A DNA stretch of 64,000 nucleotides. Source: Megaleporinus macrocephalus. Taxonomy: Eukaryota > Chordata > Actinopteri > Characiformes > Anostomidae. The DNA lies in NCBI GenBank assembly GCA_021613375.1, contig CM038720.1, positions 41,991,449 to 42,055,448 of the forward strand, in the 5' to 3' direction. A program made the position numbers and the translations under genes. Within the stretch, counting starts at the first letter, position 1. Each line of letters starts with the position of its first letter. Shown here piece after piece: positions 1 to 12,402 of the stretch. A model generated the notes under the pieces. The model was given only the letters and a program-made list of their open reading frames with translations, had not been told where the DNA came from and made no database searches.

Positions 1-722
1 GTATATAGAATATATAGAATATATAGAGTATATAAAGAATATAGAGTATATAGAGTATATAGAATATATAGAGTATATAGAGAATATAGAATATATAGAG
101 TATATAGAGAATATAGAATATATAGAGTATATAGAATATATAGAGTATATAGAGAATATAGAATATATAGAGTATATAGAGAATATAGGATATATAAAGT
201 ATATAGAGTAAATAGAATATATAGAATATATAGAGTATATAAAGAATATAGAGTATATAGAGTATATAGAATATATAGAATATATAGAGTATATAAAGAA
301 TATAGAGTATATAGAGTATATAGAATATATAGAGTATATAGAGAATATAGAATATATAGAGTATATAGAGAATATAGAATATATAGAGTATATAGAGTAA
401 ATAGAATATATAGAATATATAGAGTATATAAAGAATATAGAGTATATAGAGTATATAGAATATATAGAATATATAGAGTATATAAAGAATATAGAGTATA
501 TAGAGTATATAGAATATATAGAATATATAGAGTATATAAAGAATATAGAGTATATAGAGTATATAGAATATATAGAGTATATAGAGAATATAGAATATAT
601 AGAGTATATAGAGAATATAGAATATATAGAGTATATAGAGTAAATAGAATATATAGAATATATAGAGTATATAAAGAATATAGAGTATATAGAGTATATA
701 GAATATATAGAATATATAGAGT
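1..722. repeat. AT-rich minisatellite (TATAGAG/AATATA units)
   Basis: The whole stretch is mixed 6-7 bp units ('gaatatatagagtatataga'). Blocks of about 190 bp recur (compare 200-390 and 400-620), showing higher-order duplication. It begins before the window. Confidence 0.9.
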
Positions 723-799
723 TCTGCTCTAATGTCTTCTTAAGGTGATTCACAGCGAAGCAGCTCTCCATCACTGCTGATCACCTTCAACACAGGAGA

Positions 800-837
800 G
801 TTTCATCCAGCAATGCAGACGCCTTTCTCTCACTCTC

Positions 838-876
<39 letters not shown>

Positions 877-1165
877 CTCCCTCTGACTCTCTCCCTCCCT
901 CCCTCTCGCACTCTTCTCCCTCTTACTCTCTCGCTCTCTTGTTCCCTCTCTTTCTCACTCACTCTCTCTGACTTTCTCTCTCACTCTCTCTCTCCCTCTG
1001 ACTTTCTCTCTCTCTCTCACACTCTCTTTTTCTCACACTTTCTCCCTCTTATTCTCACTCTGTCGCTCTCTCTCTCTCTCTCTCTCTCTGACTCTCTCTT
1101 ACTCTCTCTCTCTCTCTCTTACTCTCTCTCTCACTCTCTCACTCTCTCTCTCACTTCATTTTCCT
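800..1165. repeat. CT-rich simple repeat
   Basis: Imperfect (CT)n with 'gactctccctc' variants. Open frames on the minus strand are Arg/Glu low-complexity artefacts. Confidence 0.9.
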
Positions 1166-1829
1166 CTCTGTCTCGTTTCAGTCCCGTGGTTGCCTTCAGG
1201 GACGCTGCTGTGTGAACTCCATTTTACAGCTCACTAATTACAAACAATGAAACGAGCGGTAAACAAGTTCTGCATGGCAAACGAAACCCCATTCCGAGCG
1301 TGATCGGATCGAGCTTGCATAACCGGCCGAGTCCCACGAGGGGGACGGGACAGGCCGTTCCGGGAATGAGGAAATTATTCCTGTTTCATAATCTACTGAG
1401 CTCCTCCCTACAACTCGAATGAGTTTATTGGAGGGAGATGCTCCGAGAGCACCTGGCGCAGTTAGTCAGTCTAATGAAGAGACCCCCCGTGTTTACCTGG
1501 TCCTCGCGATAGAAAGCCAGAGTTGATAAAGCTCTCAGGTTGGCTGGTCAACTCAGACGTAGATAAGACTGAGTCTGTAGCGGTCAGGGACCGAGCGAGT
1601 GGGTGTGAGGTTACTGGAGAGCTACACGGAGGTCTGGATACCTGCAGCCTTGCAATACCTGAAAGGCATTTTACTTCACAAAGACCAAAAACATCTCAGA
1701 GCATAAATAAAACAGGACTGCGTGAGCTTTTCCATTAAACTCTGTTCATCACCGTAACATCCAAACTTCCAGAAGTCCAGTTTTCATACACCACTTAAAA
1801 GACTGCTGCCTTTTACACTGCATTTCACA
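1166..1829. other. Non-repetitive stretch, no gene recognised
   Basis: Moderate GC, no repeat and no convincing frame. 1200-1480 contains CpGs and balanced composition unlike its surroundings and could be a conserved intronic element, but this is only a guess. Confidence 0.3.
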
Positions 1830-3192
1830 ATGACGGGGGGGTGGGGGTGGGGGGCAGCCTTGGTTAAAAGTAGATGGGGAAGGCAGGGGTGAGTATAAGT
1901 AGGTGGGGAGGGGGGGGGTGGGTAAAAGTGGATAAGTGGATGGGACGGGTAAAAGTGGGTGGGACGGGTAAAAGTGGGTGGGACGGGTAAAAGTGGGTGG
2001 GATGGGTAAAAGGGGATGGGGTGGGTAGTGGAGGGTAAAAATGTATGGGGTGGGTAGCGAAGGGTAACAGTGGATGGGGTGGGTAAAAGCAGGTGGGCAA
2101 AAGTGTGTGGGGTGAGTAGGTGAAGGTAAAAGTGGATAGGGTGGGTTAAAATGAATGGGGTGGGTAAAAATGGATAAGGTGGGTAAAGCAGGTGGGTTAA
2201 AGTGGGTGGGGTGGGTAGGTGAAGGTTTAGGATGGGTAAAAATGGATGGGGTGGGTAAAAATGGATGGGGTGGGTAAAAGCAGGTGGGTAAAAGCAGGTG
2301 GGTTAAAGTGGGTGGGTAAAAGCAGGTGGGTTACAGTGGGTGGGGTGGGTATGGGGATGGTAAAAGTGGATGGGTTGGGTAAAAGCAGGTGGGTAAAAGT
2401 GGGTGGGTTGGGTAAAAGCAGGTGGGTAAAAGTGGATGGGTTGGGTAAAAGCAGGTGGGTAAAAGTGGGTGGGATGGGTAGGGGTGGGGAAAAGCAGGTG
2501 GGTAAAAGCAGATGGGTAAAAGTAGGTAGGGTGGGTAACAGCGGGAGAGTAAAAGTATGTAGGGTGGGTAAAAGTGGATAAAGTGGGTAAAAGCAGGTGG
2601 GTAAAAGTAGGTAGGGTGGGTAAAAGTGGATAAGGTGGGTAAAAGTGGATAAGGTGGGTAAAAGCAGGTGGGTAAAAGTAGGTAGGGTGGGTAAAAGTGG
2701 ATAAGGTGGGTAAAAGCAGGGGGGGTAAAAATAGGTAGGGAGGGTAAAAGTGGATAAGGTGGGTAAAAGTAGGTAGGGTGGGTAAATGCAGATGGGTAAA
2801 AGCAGGTAGGGTGGGTAAAAGTGGATAATGTGGGTAAAAGCAGGGGGGGTAAAAATAGGTAGGGAGGGTAAAAGTGGATAAGATGGGTAAAAGTAGGTAG
2901 GGTGGGTAACAGCGGGAGAGTAAAGGTATGTAGGGTGGGTAAAAGTGGATAAGGTGGGTAAAAGTAGGTAGGGTGGGTAAATGCAGATGGGTAAAAGTAG
3001 GTAGGGTGGGTAAAAGTGGATAATGTGGGTAAAAGCAGGGGGGGTAAAAATAGGTAGGGAGGGTAAAAGTGGATAAGGTGGGTAAAAGCAGGTAGGGTGG
3101 GTAACAGCGGGAGAGTAAAGGTATGTAGGGTGGGTAAAAGTGGATAAGGTGGGTAAAAGCAGGGGGGGTAAAAATAGGTAGGGAGGGTAAAA
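1830..3192. repeat. G-rich minisatellite (GGGTAAAAGTGGATG-type units)
   Basis: Units of about 17-23 bp built from 'gggtaaaagtggataaggtg' and 'gggtaaaagcaggtg'. The right half shows blocks of ~120-220 bp repeated (for example 2700-2900, 2830-3060, 3030-3200). Overlapping minus-strand frames of 319 and 340 codons (Tyr/Pro-rich) are repeat artefacts. Confidence 0.92.
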
Positions 3193-4170
3193 AGCAATAA
3201 ACTTTCTGAAAGTATGTAGACGTGTGACAGCTGATGAAGAAGAGGAGGAAGGAGCGAAGCACAGGAAGTGTCAGTATAGTGATGGTCAGTCATGTCTGAA
3301 ATGGCTCGGGCCTCAGAGTGGACGAGTTTACTGGACTGTCTCACAAACATCAAAAGAACGTCATCCTGCTGTTGGAGGAAAGCAGATCAGCCTCAAAGGG
3401 CAGTTCAGTAGGGCTGCTGGGGAGAAAGAGGAGGAATCAGAGAAGCGGAGGAGAAGACAGCAGGGACACAGAGCTGCCTGGACGGAGGAAGTTTAAAGGC
3501 TAAGAACGTTCGGCCTGTCGGAGACGGCTCGGTTTCCCACAGACACAAAAAGGAGCTTTGATGTGTCTAATGAATGTAAAACGAGTTCCATTACGCAACA
3601 CAGCAGCTCTGAAGCTCCCTGTCACTCAGAGAGGAGCGCAGGAAGAGGAGGGTGAGGGACGGAGCTGGCACACTCAGCTGGGGAGCTATAACACGAGGAT
3701 GATTTCAAAGCTGGCAGTTTATTAGAGGCGAGGCCGCTCTGGACTCAGACGTTATGTAACTGGAGCTAAAAACAAGCAGCAGTTTGAAAGTGAGACGTGA
3801 ACTCTAGCCGAGGACAGGACACGGACAACTGACGCTCCCCGGAAAACATGAATCAGGAGTTATGAATATGATAATAAATATTATAAAATTGCTCTTCCGA
3901 TCCAGATGAACAAGACTTCAAAGAATCAGGTGCACCTTTAGACACAAACATTAAAGGTATATATTTGGTTAAGATCAAATAAAGACATGATATTTACTAA
4001 CCAGGCTCTGCACTGCTGGTCTATTAGGCCTCTGGTCTTCATTATCATATGTGCAACCAGTACAGTAAATGAAGTAACACTGTCATCTAGAGGAGAAAAC
4101 AGGAACTACACTAGAAACAAAAATCTGTGTCCTAATAATGATTAGAGACCTCAGCATCATTTTGTACCCA
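3193..4170. other. Unique sequence without recognised gene
   Basis: Two overlapping short plus-strand frames (3224-3496, 3318-3503) have no domain features. Nothing else is seen except AT-rich DNA towards 4170. Confidence 0.3.
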
Positions 4171-4174
4171 GCAT

Positions 4175-4176
<2 letters not shown>

Positions 4177-4243
<67 letters not shown>
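4177..4243. repeat. (TA)n microsatellite
   Basis: Uninterrupted TA dinucleotides. Confidence 0.95.
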
Positions 4244-4246
<3 letters not shown>

Positions 4247-4575
4247 TATTAATAGAGTAAGTAGAGCTTTTCAGCCTAGTATTGTTATCAGTTCTCATCT
4301 AATACCTGCTTTGTCTGCTCAGTACTTCATTAAGCTAAATCAAGATTTGCTCCTGAAGGAACTGAACACATTCATACAATGTCTGGGGCGTCCAGGAGAA
4401 ATCTGGAACCTAACTTTGTTCTAAAAAACTGGATCAAGATCTGATCTACTTCTCTCACAATAACATATTCATGTTACTTTGTATTGTATGTCTGATTATT
4501 TACATCTGTTCTAATCAGATCTGCTCTTCTTACTGGGGAACACACACTTACTGATCAGATAAACACTTGTAAACT
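4244..4575 (+). mobile_element. Dispersed repeat R1, degraded copy
   Basis: Starts with part of one 51-bp unit ('cagtattaatagagtaagta') directly after a (TA)n tract. It then matches the R1 body (AACTGAACACATTCATACAA, GTCTGGGGCGTCCAGGAGAA), but the frame is broken by a small insertion near 4420. A 90-bp end fragment of R1 also lies at 32865-32960. Confidence 0.55.
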
Positions 4576-4591
4576 GACTTTTATATATATC

Positions 4592-4602
4592 AGTGTGTGT
4601 GA

Positions 4603-4700
<98 letters not shown>
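4592..4700. repeat. (GT)n(TA)n(GA)n compound microsatellite
   Basis: Three dinucleotide tracts follow each other. 4701-5334 after it is AT-rich with nothing recognised. Confidence 0.95.
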
Positions 4701-5334
4701 TTAGTTAATGTCTAGAAATTTAATTCCATGCTATATCTATAAGTCCAAATATCAGCTGTTCTATATATATATACACACCCAAACATATATATTTCCCCCC
4801 AGAATGTCACTGGATCAACTGAATTACAAGGTCTTTTGCAGTCAAAATATAAATAACCGTACATGTAGGCCACAATCAAGTTAACACTCATAGTTTTATT
4901 GTATAAAAAGTATTTTTTTATTTTTTGTATTCATTAAACTCAAAGAAATGCTGTTAACGTTGTTATATTAACTCAACGAAATACACTGCATAAACTGTGC
5001 ACTTGAATGTTTCTCATAAATATTTCATTTACTCAGTTTCACTTAGACGTGAAACAGATTCCACTGATGATTTTTATATGCTTAATAACCCAAAATTATA
5101 GTTTATTACAGTCTGTAATAACAATAGCAATGTTACTATATTAATTTTCCTTCATAGAGAAATCTGCTTAGAGCTGAAGTTCCTAATACAGCCATGAAGC
5201 TGACTTCAGATGCATGATGATCTGAAAATCATGTCAGTATCAGTAGATATTTGTTTAAAAATAAAAAATACAATGGCAGATGTTTAGATTTGACTATTCT
5301 AAACTGATAACTGTTAATAAATGTTTGAACTTGT

Positions 5335-5825
5335 CATGACAGCTGACATAACCCTACATAAACGTGAATAAAAGCTTATTCCAGTAGTCGACGTTCACTA
5401 TAAAGGTTGTATTTGCCAGTTTCAATCAAAGTTAGGTAATGCAGCCTTTAGGACAGATGACAACTACTGGAATAAGCATTTATAAACATTTATGTAGGGT
5501 TATGTCAATTGTTATAAACACCTTATTGAAGTGTATTTATGATTTTAAGAGTCATAAAACTACATGACACTCATATGTGCTTGTCCTAACAAGTGACATA
5601 ATCCTACATAAGTGTATATAAATACTTATTCCAGAATAAAGACTACTTCAGCTGATCAAAATAGGCAACGTAACCTTTATAGAGCCTGAGGCCGATTGGA
5701 ATAAGCGTTTATAAATATTTATGTAGGGTTATGTCGGTTGTCGTGATCAGCTTATGTAGGTGTCATGCCACCTTATGAACAAACCCTTCAGTGAAGTGTT
5801 GCCCATTTTTCTTTAATGCTAATTA
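5335..5825. mobile_element. Palindromic MITE-type repeat cluster
   Basis: Alternating plus and minus copies of 'tgacataaccctacataaa' (about 5342, 5590) and 'tttatgtagggttatgtc' (about 5490, 5720), each next to 'ttattccag' or 'ggaataagc', make nested hairpins. The right end has CCTTCAGTGAAGTGTTGCCC. No frame. Confidence 0.5.
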
Positions 5826-6561
5826 TAATTATAATATCTTATATGTTTATGACTTGGCACAAGTCATATTGTTACATGCCTACATTATAAGATCTCAAAT
5901 ATCATAATTCAAATTAATATTTTGGAAAAATTCTGAAATTTTAATCATACACTGAATTCAAAACTGTGACAGGAAGATCTACGTATACAGAAGTGCAACA
6001 CTGACAATATAAACAATATGCTAAGATCTGTTTGGGCATGAATATTAGTAATTAAACAGCTATAATTAATTTTCTATATTCCAATATCAAAGCTGTAGTA
6101 AAACTGCAACAGAGTGAGGTTCAGTGCCAGACCTGTGTCTTATTTCTTAATATGGAATCAGCACTGAAATGTGAAATTACAGTTAATAACTTGGCTGATC
6201 GTGCAAAACCCAGAGATTTCCAGTGCATATGAGTATGAGTGCTGGAATAAATGGGTTTGCTGTTTTGGTAACTGGTAAATTTGCTCTCCAGAATGAAGAT
6301 ACAGTATAATAATGTGGTTTATATACAATGACAAGTGAATATTGTTAGCAGTGGCATAATGATATAATTTATTTCCCTTCTACCTATATTACCAAGTAGA
6401 TTTAACTTTATATAAAGTGTCTGTAATAACCGTGTAGTTACACATGAACAACACATGCAAGCAACTGTGTAACTACTAGTGATGCAGCCACTGTTACAGA
6501 TGGATAACAGCAGTACAGCTTATGTAATTACACATCAATTCAATTTCTTTTTGTGATGGTA

Positions 6562-6565
<4 letters not shown>

Positions 6566-6633
<68 letters not shown>
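6566..6633. repeat. (TA)n microsatellite
   Basis: Pure TA tract inside the inverted-terminus element. Confidence 0.95.
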
Positions 6634-6637
<4 letters not shown>

Positions 6638-7327
6638 CAATTTTTATTCTGATTTTTTGGCACAGATCTGCATAAATAATCCTATGAAATTTCATTTTAC
6701 ATAAAATTCAGTTTTATTAACAAGTTATTGAACTGTCCACATATTTGGACACCATGCATTAGCGGAGAAAAACAAACAGAAGAACATACAATTTTTAAAA
6801 ACATTTAAAGTGTTTCCAATAATGCTTATATTTTTTCTCAAATCTTTCTTGAACTTTTACATGTATTATATTGTAAAACTAACATTTTATACAAACAATA
6901 CAGAATTTTAATTTTTTTTGTAACTTTTAAATAAAAAATGCAAAATATTAGAACATTTGTGAGGTTTCCTCCTCTTTTCATGAAATTAAATAAAATAATT
7001 TTGGTTCTGTTAAAAGCAGGCTAAAAGCACTATTAATAGAAACATTAATAAATCTGTTTAGGCTGGAATTTAGCTGCAAATCCTGTATACAGGCGGCTGA
7101 CGGTAGCAAAGCATGTTTGTTACAGTACTCTTACTTCTTGCTGTGAAATCCCTTAAAACAGCCTGGACAGAGGGAAACTTGATATTACACACAGATGTCA
7201 CACAACAATACATTTATATAAATGTATTACTGTTATACAGCTACACAACATACAAAAAACTATAACACATAAATGATGCATTTTTGTATGTGTCTGACCA
7301 TAAAAACATCTAAAATAAGGTTTAATA

Positions 7328-7334
<7 letters not shown>

Positions 7335-7383
<49 letters not shown>

Positions 7384-7425
7384 TTATAATTGTTTTTTTT
7401 TTTTTTGTTTTTTTTTTGTTTTTTT
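7335..7425. repeat. (CA)n(TA)n tract followed by poly-T
   Basis: CA dinucleotides to 7370, TA to about 7383, then T-runs to 7425. Confidence 0.9.
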
Positions 7426-7912
7426 TGGACCTGAGTAGAAACTTTAAATACAGATATAGCAGAGACATTTTTTGTATTCTTAGCCTTTTGTATTTTTGTA
7501 TTCTGTATGGATTTTGTTATACTGGAGCAGTGAGACTTGAGACATGATTCTACCATCTAGTTGTTTGGAGGGTGAAATGCATTTCATATGCTTTAAATGG
7601 AACTATTAGTAAATGTCCACAAGTGTGGACACCATGCATAAAAGGGTTAATTGAATGTGTTGCACTATATTACTATATTACAGAACAGTGAAAAAGTGCT
7701 ATAACAGTGTAATCACAGCTACAGTCTGGTCTAATACAGTTACACTCTTGTGTAATTACATGAGAGAGAAATAAGCTGTTACAACCATCAAGAAATTCTT
7801 ATTACATGAGCTGTACTGCTCGAATCCATCTGGAACAGTGGCTACATCACTAGTAGCTTCATGTGTTGTTCATGTGTATCTACACAGTTATAAGAAACCC
7901 TTAACATACAGT

Positions 7913-8829
7913 GGGACTAACAGGTTTTCTCCTATATGGTCGACAAATGTGACATAGAAGAGTCAGTGCCTCCTGCGATCCACTAGATGGCAGTCTCCTC
8001 TTACACAGTTCTGCTCTTAAGGAGTCCACAGTTTGCAAATTCTTGATCCAGAGCCGTCAGATTTGTAATCGGGTGTCAGAAATGATCTGTCTGATCTGTT
8101 TGGTACGCAATCTGGAATTCGTGGTTGTTGAGGTGCATGTAGGATCAGCGCTCAGGCATCAGTCCACTTCACCAAACCAACAGCAGACGGCTGACCGTCC
8201 CCACAGAGGGGTCAGTAAACGTCCACTCCACAGTTGGAGTTATCTGTAAGACTTGGCGTACGGCGAACCGCGAGCAGCTGACATGGCGTGTGTGGTAAAC
8301 AGGCTGATTTGTGTGTGTGTGTGTTTATGAGGACAGTAATGAGAGTGTTGAGCTGCCAGCCTTGGCTCAGTAATGAGCTGCTGTGTGGGCTTTTGGAGAA
8401 GTGTGTGTGAATGTGTGTATTTGGACATGTTTGAGACGGCTGGAGAGAGTCCTCTGGACCAGCAGACTGACTGACTGACCCTTGTGTATTCAGAAAGCTG
8501 CCTGAGAGTTTAAGTAGTATTAGTACCGGAGGTCAGATGTCTGAATGTCTGAATTCCAGGTCTCAGTATTTGAATCCGTAGTGAAGCTGCTGAACTGCTG
8601 AACTCGGTGGTCCTCATTTGCAGCCCTCCAGCTCCAGACAGCCGACAAACTCCCAACAAAGTGCGTCTCGTCACATACAGCGCTTACACAAGCCTTCATT
8701 TCAATGACCTGCAGTGGGCGGAGCCTTTCTCTGTTCACAGCCAATCAGATATACACACCACCTGCTATCAACCAATCAGCAACCAGCTCACTGTATGCTG
8801 ATGTATGCCGGCAACAAGCTTGATAGAAT
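7913..8829. other. Unique region, no gene recognised
   Basis: Mixed composition; several 60-75 codon frames on both strands lack domain features or splice support. A (GT)n run lies at 8311-8325. Confidence 0.3.
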
Positions 8830-9310
8830 TGTGAGAAGACAAGTTTCACAGGAGATCAGACAGAACTGTGGGAGAGAATAAAATTTGGCAAGAGATCGGA
8901 CTGAATATAGGGAGAGAGACAAGTTTAGCAGGAGATTTGACTAAATTGCATGAGAAAATACAAGTTTGGTGGGAGATCAGACTGAACTGTGCGAGAGAAT
9001 ACAAGTGTAGCAGCAGATCAGACTCAATTGCAGAACAAAATATAAGCTTGGCAAGAGATCGGATAGATTTGTGGGAGAGAATACAGGTTTAGCAGAAGAT
9101 CAGATCTTCCATGAGATAATACAAGTTGGTGGGAGGTCAGACTGAATTCCATGATATAATACAAGTTGGTGGGAGATCGGACTGAATTCCATGATATAAT
9201 ACAAGTTTGTTGGGAGATCGGACTGAATTCCATGAGATAATACAAGTTTAGTAAAAGACTGGACTGAATTGTGGGAGAGAATACAAGTGTAACAGGAGAT
9301 TGGACTCTGA
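8830..9310. repeat. Diverged ~42-bp minisatellite
   Basis: About eleven diverged units of 'gagataatacaagtttggtg' plus 'ggagatcggactgaattcca'. The units at 9100-9240 are most alike. Confidence 0.85.
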
Positions 9311-9495
9311 CGCACTGTCTGAGTGCTGACCTTAGTAAATCTCTGAATGTACGTACCAGTTCAGACAGTATTTATAGAAAAGTTACAGAAGAAAGTTCAC
9401 AAACTCGTCACAGTCTGAGACACAAACACTGAAATACTAACAATCACTCAGAGACTGTTTCTCAAACACACACGCACATCAACCTCCCTCCCACC

Positions 9496-9496
<1 letters not shown>

Positions 9497-9530
<34 letters not shown>
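9497..9530. repeat. (CA)n microsatellite
   Basis: Pure CA tract. 9531-9835 after it is unique and GC-rich at its start. Confidence 0.9.
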
Positions 9531-9532
<2 letters not shown>

Positions 9533-9837
9533 CGCAGTGCAGTGAGTAACGAGTGGTCTCAGCACGGCCGGTCGAGCCAGAGGGAGAGGAGGTGGCGGGG
9601 GGCTCCACGCGAGCGAAGAAGCACCAGAGGGTCTGAGAGCAGCTGAGGGGGGCTTGTGTGTATGTGTGGGGGGTGTAAGTGTGTATGTCTTCATTTGTAC
9701 ATGGGCGGTCTGCCCGAAGCCTCTAGCTAACCGGACCAGTTCAGCATTAATTACTGACCGTAGAACATCAGAAAGTCAATCACTCGCTCTCAGTCACGCT
9801 TACTCCAGAACAACAACCAGAAACTTCAGTCACACAC

Positions 9838-11308
9838 AAAATAAAGATTACAACCGGTTCTAAAGATTACTAACCGGTTCTAAAGATTACAACCGGTTCT
9901 AAAGATTACTAACCGGTTCTGAAGATTACTAACCAGTTCTAAAGATTACTAACCAGTTCTAAAGATTACAACCGGTTCTAAAGATTACTAACCGGTTCTA
10001 AATATTACTAAACGGTTCTAAAGATTACAACCGGTTCTAAAGATTACTAACCGGTTCTAAAGATTACTAACCGGTTCTAAAGATTACTAACCAGTTTTAA
10101 AGATTACTAAAGGGTTCTAAAGATTACTAACCGGTTCTAAAGATTACTAACCAGTTCTAAAGATTACTAACCGGTTCTAAAGATTACTAACCAGTTCTAA
10201 AGATTACAACCGGTTCTAAAGATTACAACCGGTTCTAAAGATTACTAACCGGTTCTAAAGATTACAACCGGTTCTAAAGATTACTAAACGGTTCTAAAGA
10301 TTACTAACCAGTTCTAAAGATTACTAACCAGTTCTAAACATTACTAACCGGTTCTAAAGATTACTAACCAGTTCTAAAGATTACTAACCGGTTCTAAAGA
10401 TTACTAAACGGTTCTAAAGATTACTAACCAGTTCTAAAGATTACAACCGGTTCTAAAGATTACTAACCGGTTCTAAAGATTACTAACCAGTTCTAAAGAT
10501 TACTAACCGGTTCTAAAGATTACTAAACGGTTCTAAAGATTACTAACCAGTTCTAAAGATTACTAACCGGTTCTAAAGATTACTAACCAGTTCTAAAGAT
10601 TACAACCGGTTCTAAAGATTACAACCGGTTCTAAAGATTACTAACCGGTTCTAAAGATTACAACCGGTTCTAAAGATTACTAAACGGTTCTAAAGATTAC
10701 TAACCAGTTCTAAAGATTACTAACCAGTTCTAAACATTACTAACCGGTTCTAAAGATTACTAACCAGTTCTAAAGATTACTAAACGGTTCTAAAGATTAC
10801 TAACCAGTTCTAAAGATTACAACCGGTTCTAAAGATTACTAACCGGTTCTAAAGATTACTAACCAGTTCTAAAGATTACTAACCGGTTCTAAAGATTACT
10901 AACCGGTTCTAAAGATTACTAACCAGTTCTAAACATTACTAACCGGTTCTAAAGATTACTAACCGGTTCTAAAGATTACTAACCAGTTTTAAAGATTACT
11001 AAAGGGTTCTAAAGATTACTAACCGGTTCTAAAGATTACTAACCAGTTCTAAAGATTACTAACCGGTTCTAAAGATTACAACCGGTTCTAAAGATTACTA
11101 ACCGGTTCTAAAGATTACTAAACGGTTCTAAAGATTACTAACCGGTTCTAAAGATTACTAACCGGTTCTAAAGATTACTAACCGGTTCTAAAGATTACTA
11201 ACCAGTTCTAAAGATTACTAAACGGTTCTAAAGATTACTAAACGGTTCTAAAGATTACTAACTGGTTCTAAAGATTACTAACCAGTTCTAAAGATTACTA
11301 ACCGGCTC
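9838..11308. repeat. 20-bp minisatellite with AACCGGTT core
   Basis: About 74 units of 'ctaaagattactaaccggtt' (19-20 bp). About 39 units carry a perfect AACCGGTT palindrome; others have AACCAGTT or AAACGGTT. Variant patterns recur in blocks (for example the 'taaacattac' variant at 10331, 10727 and about 10930), showing segmental copying inside the array. Confidence 0.95.
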
Positions 11309-11375
11309 TCAGCTCAGACGAGAGAACCCTTAACAACTTTAAAGATTCTTAATAAAACTACATACTGTTCTCAGT

Positions 11376-12140
11376 CACTCCTAACAACTGCCCATCCTGT
11401 GTGGTCTGATACTGAACAACTGCCCATCCTGTGCGGTCTGATACTGAACAACTGCCCATCCTGTGTGGTCTGATACTGAACAACTGCCCATCCTGTGTGG
11501 TCTGATACTGAACAACTGCCCATCCTGTGTGGTCTGATACTGAACAACTGCCCATCCTGTGTGGTCTGATACTGAACAACTGCCCATCCTGTGCGGTCTG
11601 ATACTGAACAACTGCCCATCCTGTGTGGTCTGATACTGAACAACTGCCCATCCTGTGCAGTCTGATACTGAACAACTGCCCATCCTGTGTGGTCTGATAC
11701 TGAACAACTGTCCATCCTGTGCGGTCTGATACTGAACAACTGCCCATCCTGTGTGGTCTGATGTGGAACAACTGCCCATCCTGTGTGGTCTGATACTGAA
11801 CAACTGCCCATCCTGTGTGGTCTGATACTGAACAACTGACCGTCCTGTGTGGTCTGATACTGAACAACTGCCCATCCTGTGTGGTCTGATGTTGAACATC
11901 TGCCCATCCTGTGCGGTCTGATACTGAAGAACTGCCCATCCTGTGTGGTCTGATACTGAACAACTGCCCATCCTGTGAGGTCTGATACTGAACAACTGTC
12001 CATCCTGTGTGGTCTGATGCTGAACAACTGCCCATCCTGTGTGGTCTGATGCTGAACAACTGCCCATCCTGTGTGGTCTGATGCTGAACAACTGCCCATC
12101 CTGTGTGGTCTGATGCTGAACAACTGCCCATCCTGTGTGA
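11376..12140. repeat. 32-bp minisatellite
   Basis: About 23 units of 'caactgcccatcctgtgtgg' plus 'tctgatactgaa'. The unit has no minus-strand stop and 32 is not a multiple of three, so all three minus frames stay open (236-257 codons). These are not genes. Confidence 0.95.
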
Positions 12141-12224
12141 TCAATAATGTATATAAGTATAAATCTTATACTGTTTGTACTTGTTTTACTATCCGTTGTG
12201 GACAGAGCAGGATAGGTTTTTGAA

Positions 12225-12402
12225 TCTGGTTCCTCTCGAGGTTTCTTCCTCTAGCTCTGAGGGAGGTTGTCTTTGCCCTCGTTGCCCCCGGCTTGCTCTG
12301 GAGGGCTTGAACCCGGATTTTCTGTAAAGCTGCTTTGTGACAACATCTGCTGTGAAAGGCGCATATAAATAAACCGTGAACTGAACTGAACTGAACTGAC
12401 TT
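12225..12402 (+). mobile_element. L2/SINE-like 3' module
   Basis: Contains 'gaggtttcttcctctagctc', then TGTAAAGCTGCTTTGTGACA near 12324 and 'gcgcatataaataaa', ending in (CTGAA)n. A 73-codon open frame on the opposite strand is an accident of this repeat. Confidence 0.6.

Larger units (their letters stand above)
6405..7912. mobile_element. ~1.5-kb element with ~140-bp imperfect inverted termini
   Basis: The left arm (6405-6550) has GTAGTTACACATGAACAACA and CTAGTGATGCAGCCACTGTT. The right arm (7745-7912), read on the minus strand, has GTAGATACACATGAACAACA and CTAGTGATGTAGCCACTGTT in the same order. The interior is AT-rich, contains (TA)n and (CA)n tracts and no transposase frame. Confidence 0.6.

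Noticed and set aside
1830..3192. Interstitial telomere repeat
   Set aside because: The units contain GGGTAAAAG, not TTAGGG; no run of true telomere hexamers.
2303..3353. Overlapping 319- and 340-codon minus-strand frames
   Set aside because: Tyr/Pro/Leu low-complexity frames of a G-rich minisatellite; two frames are open at once.
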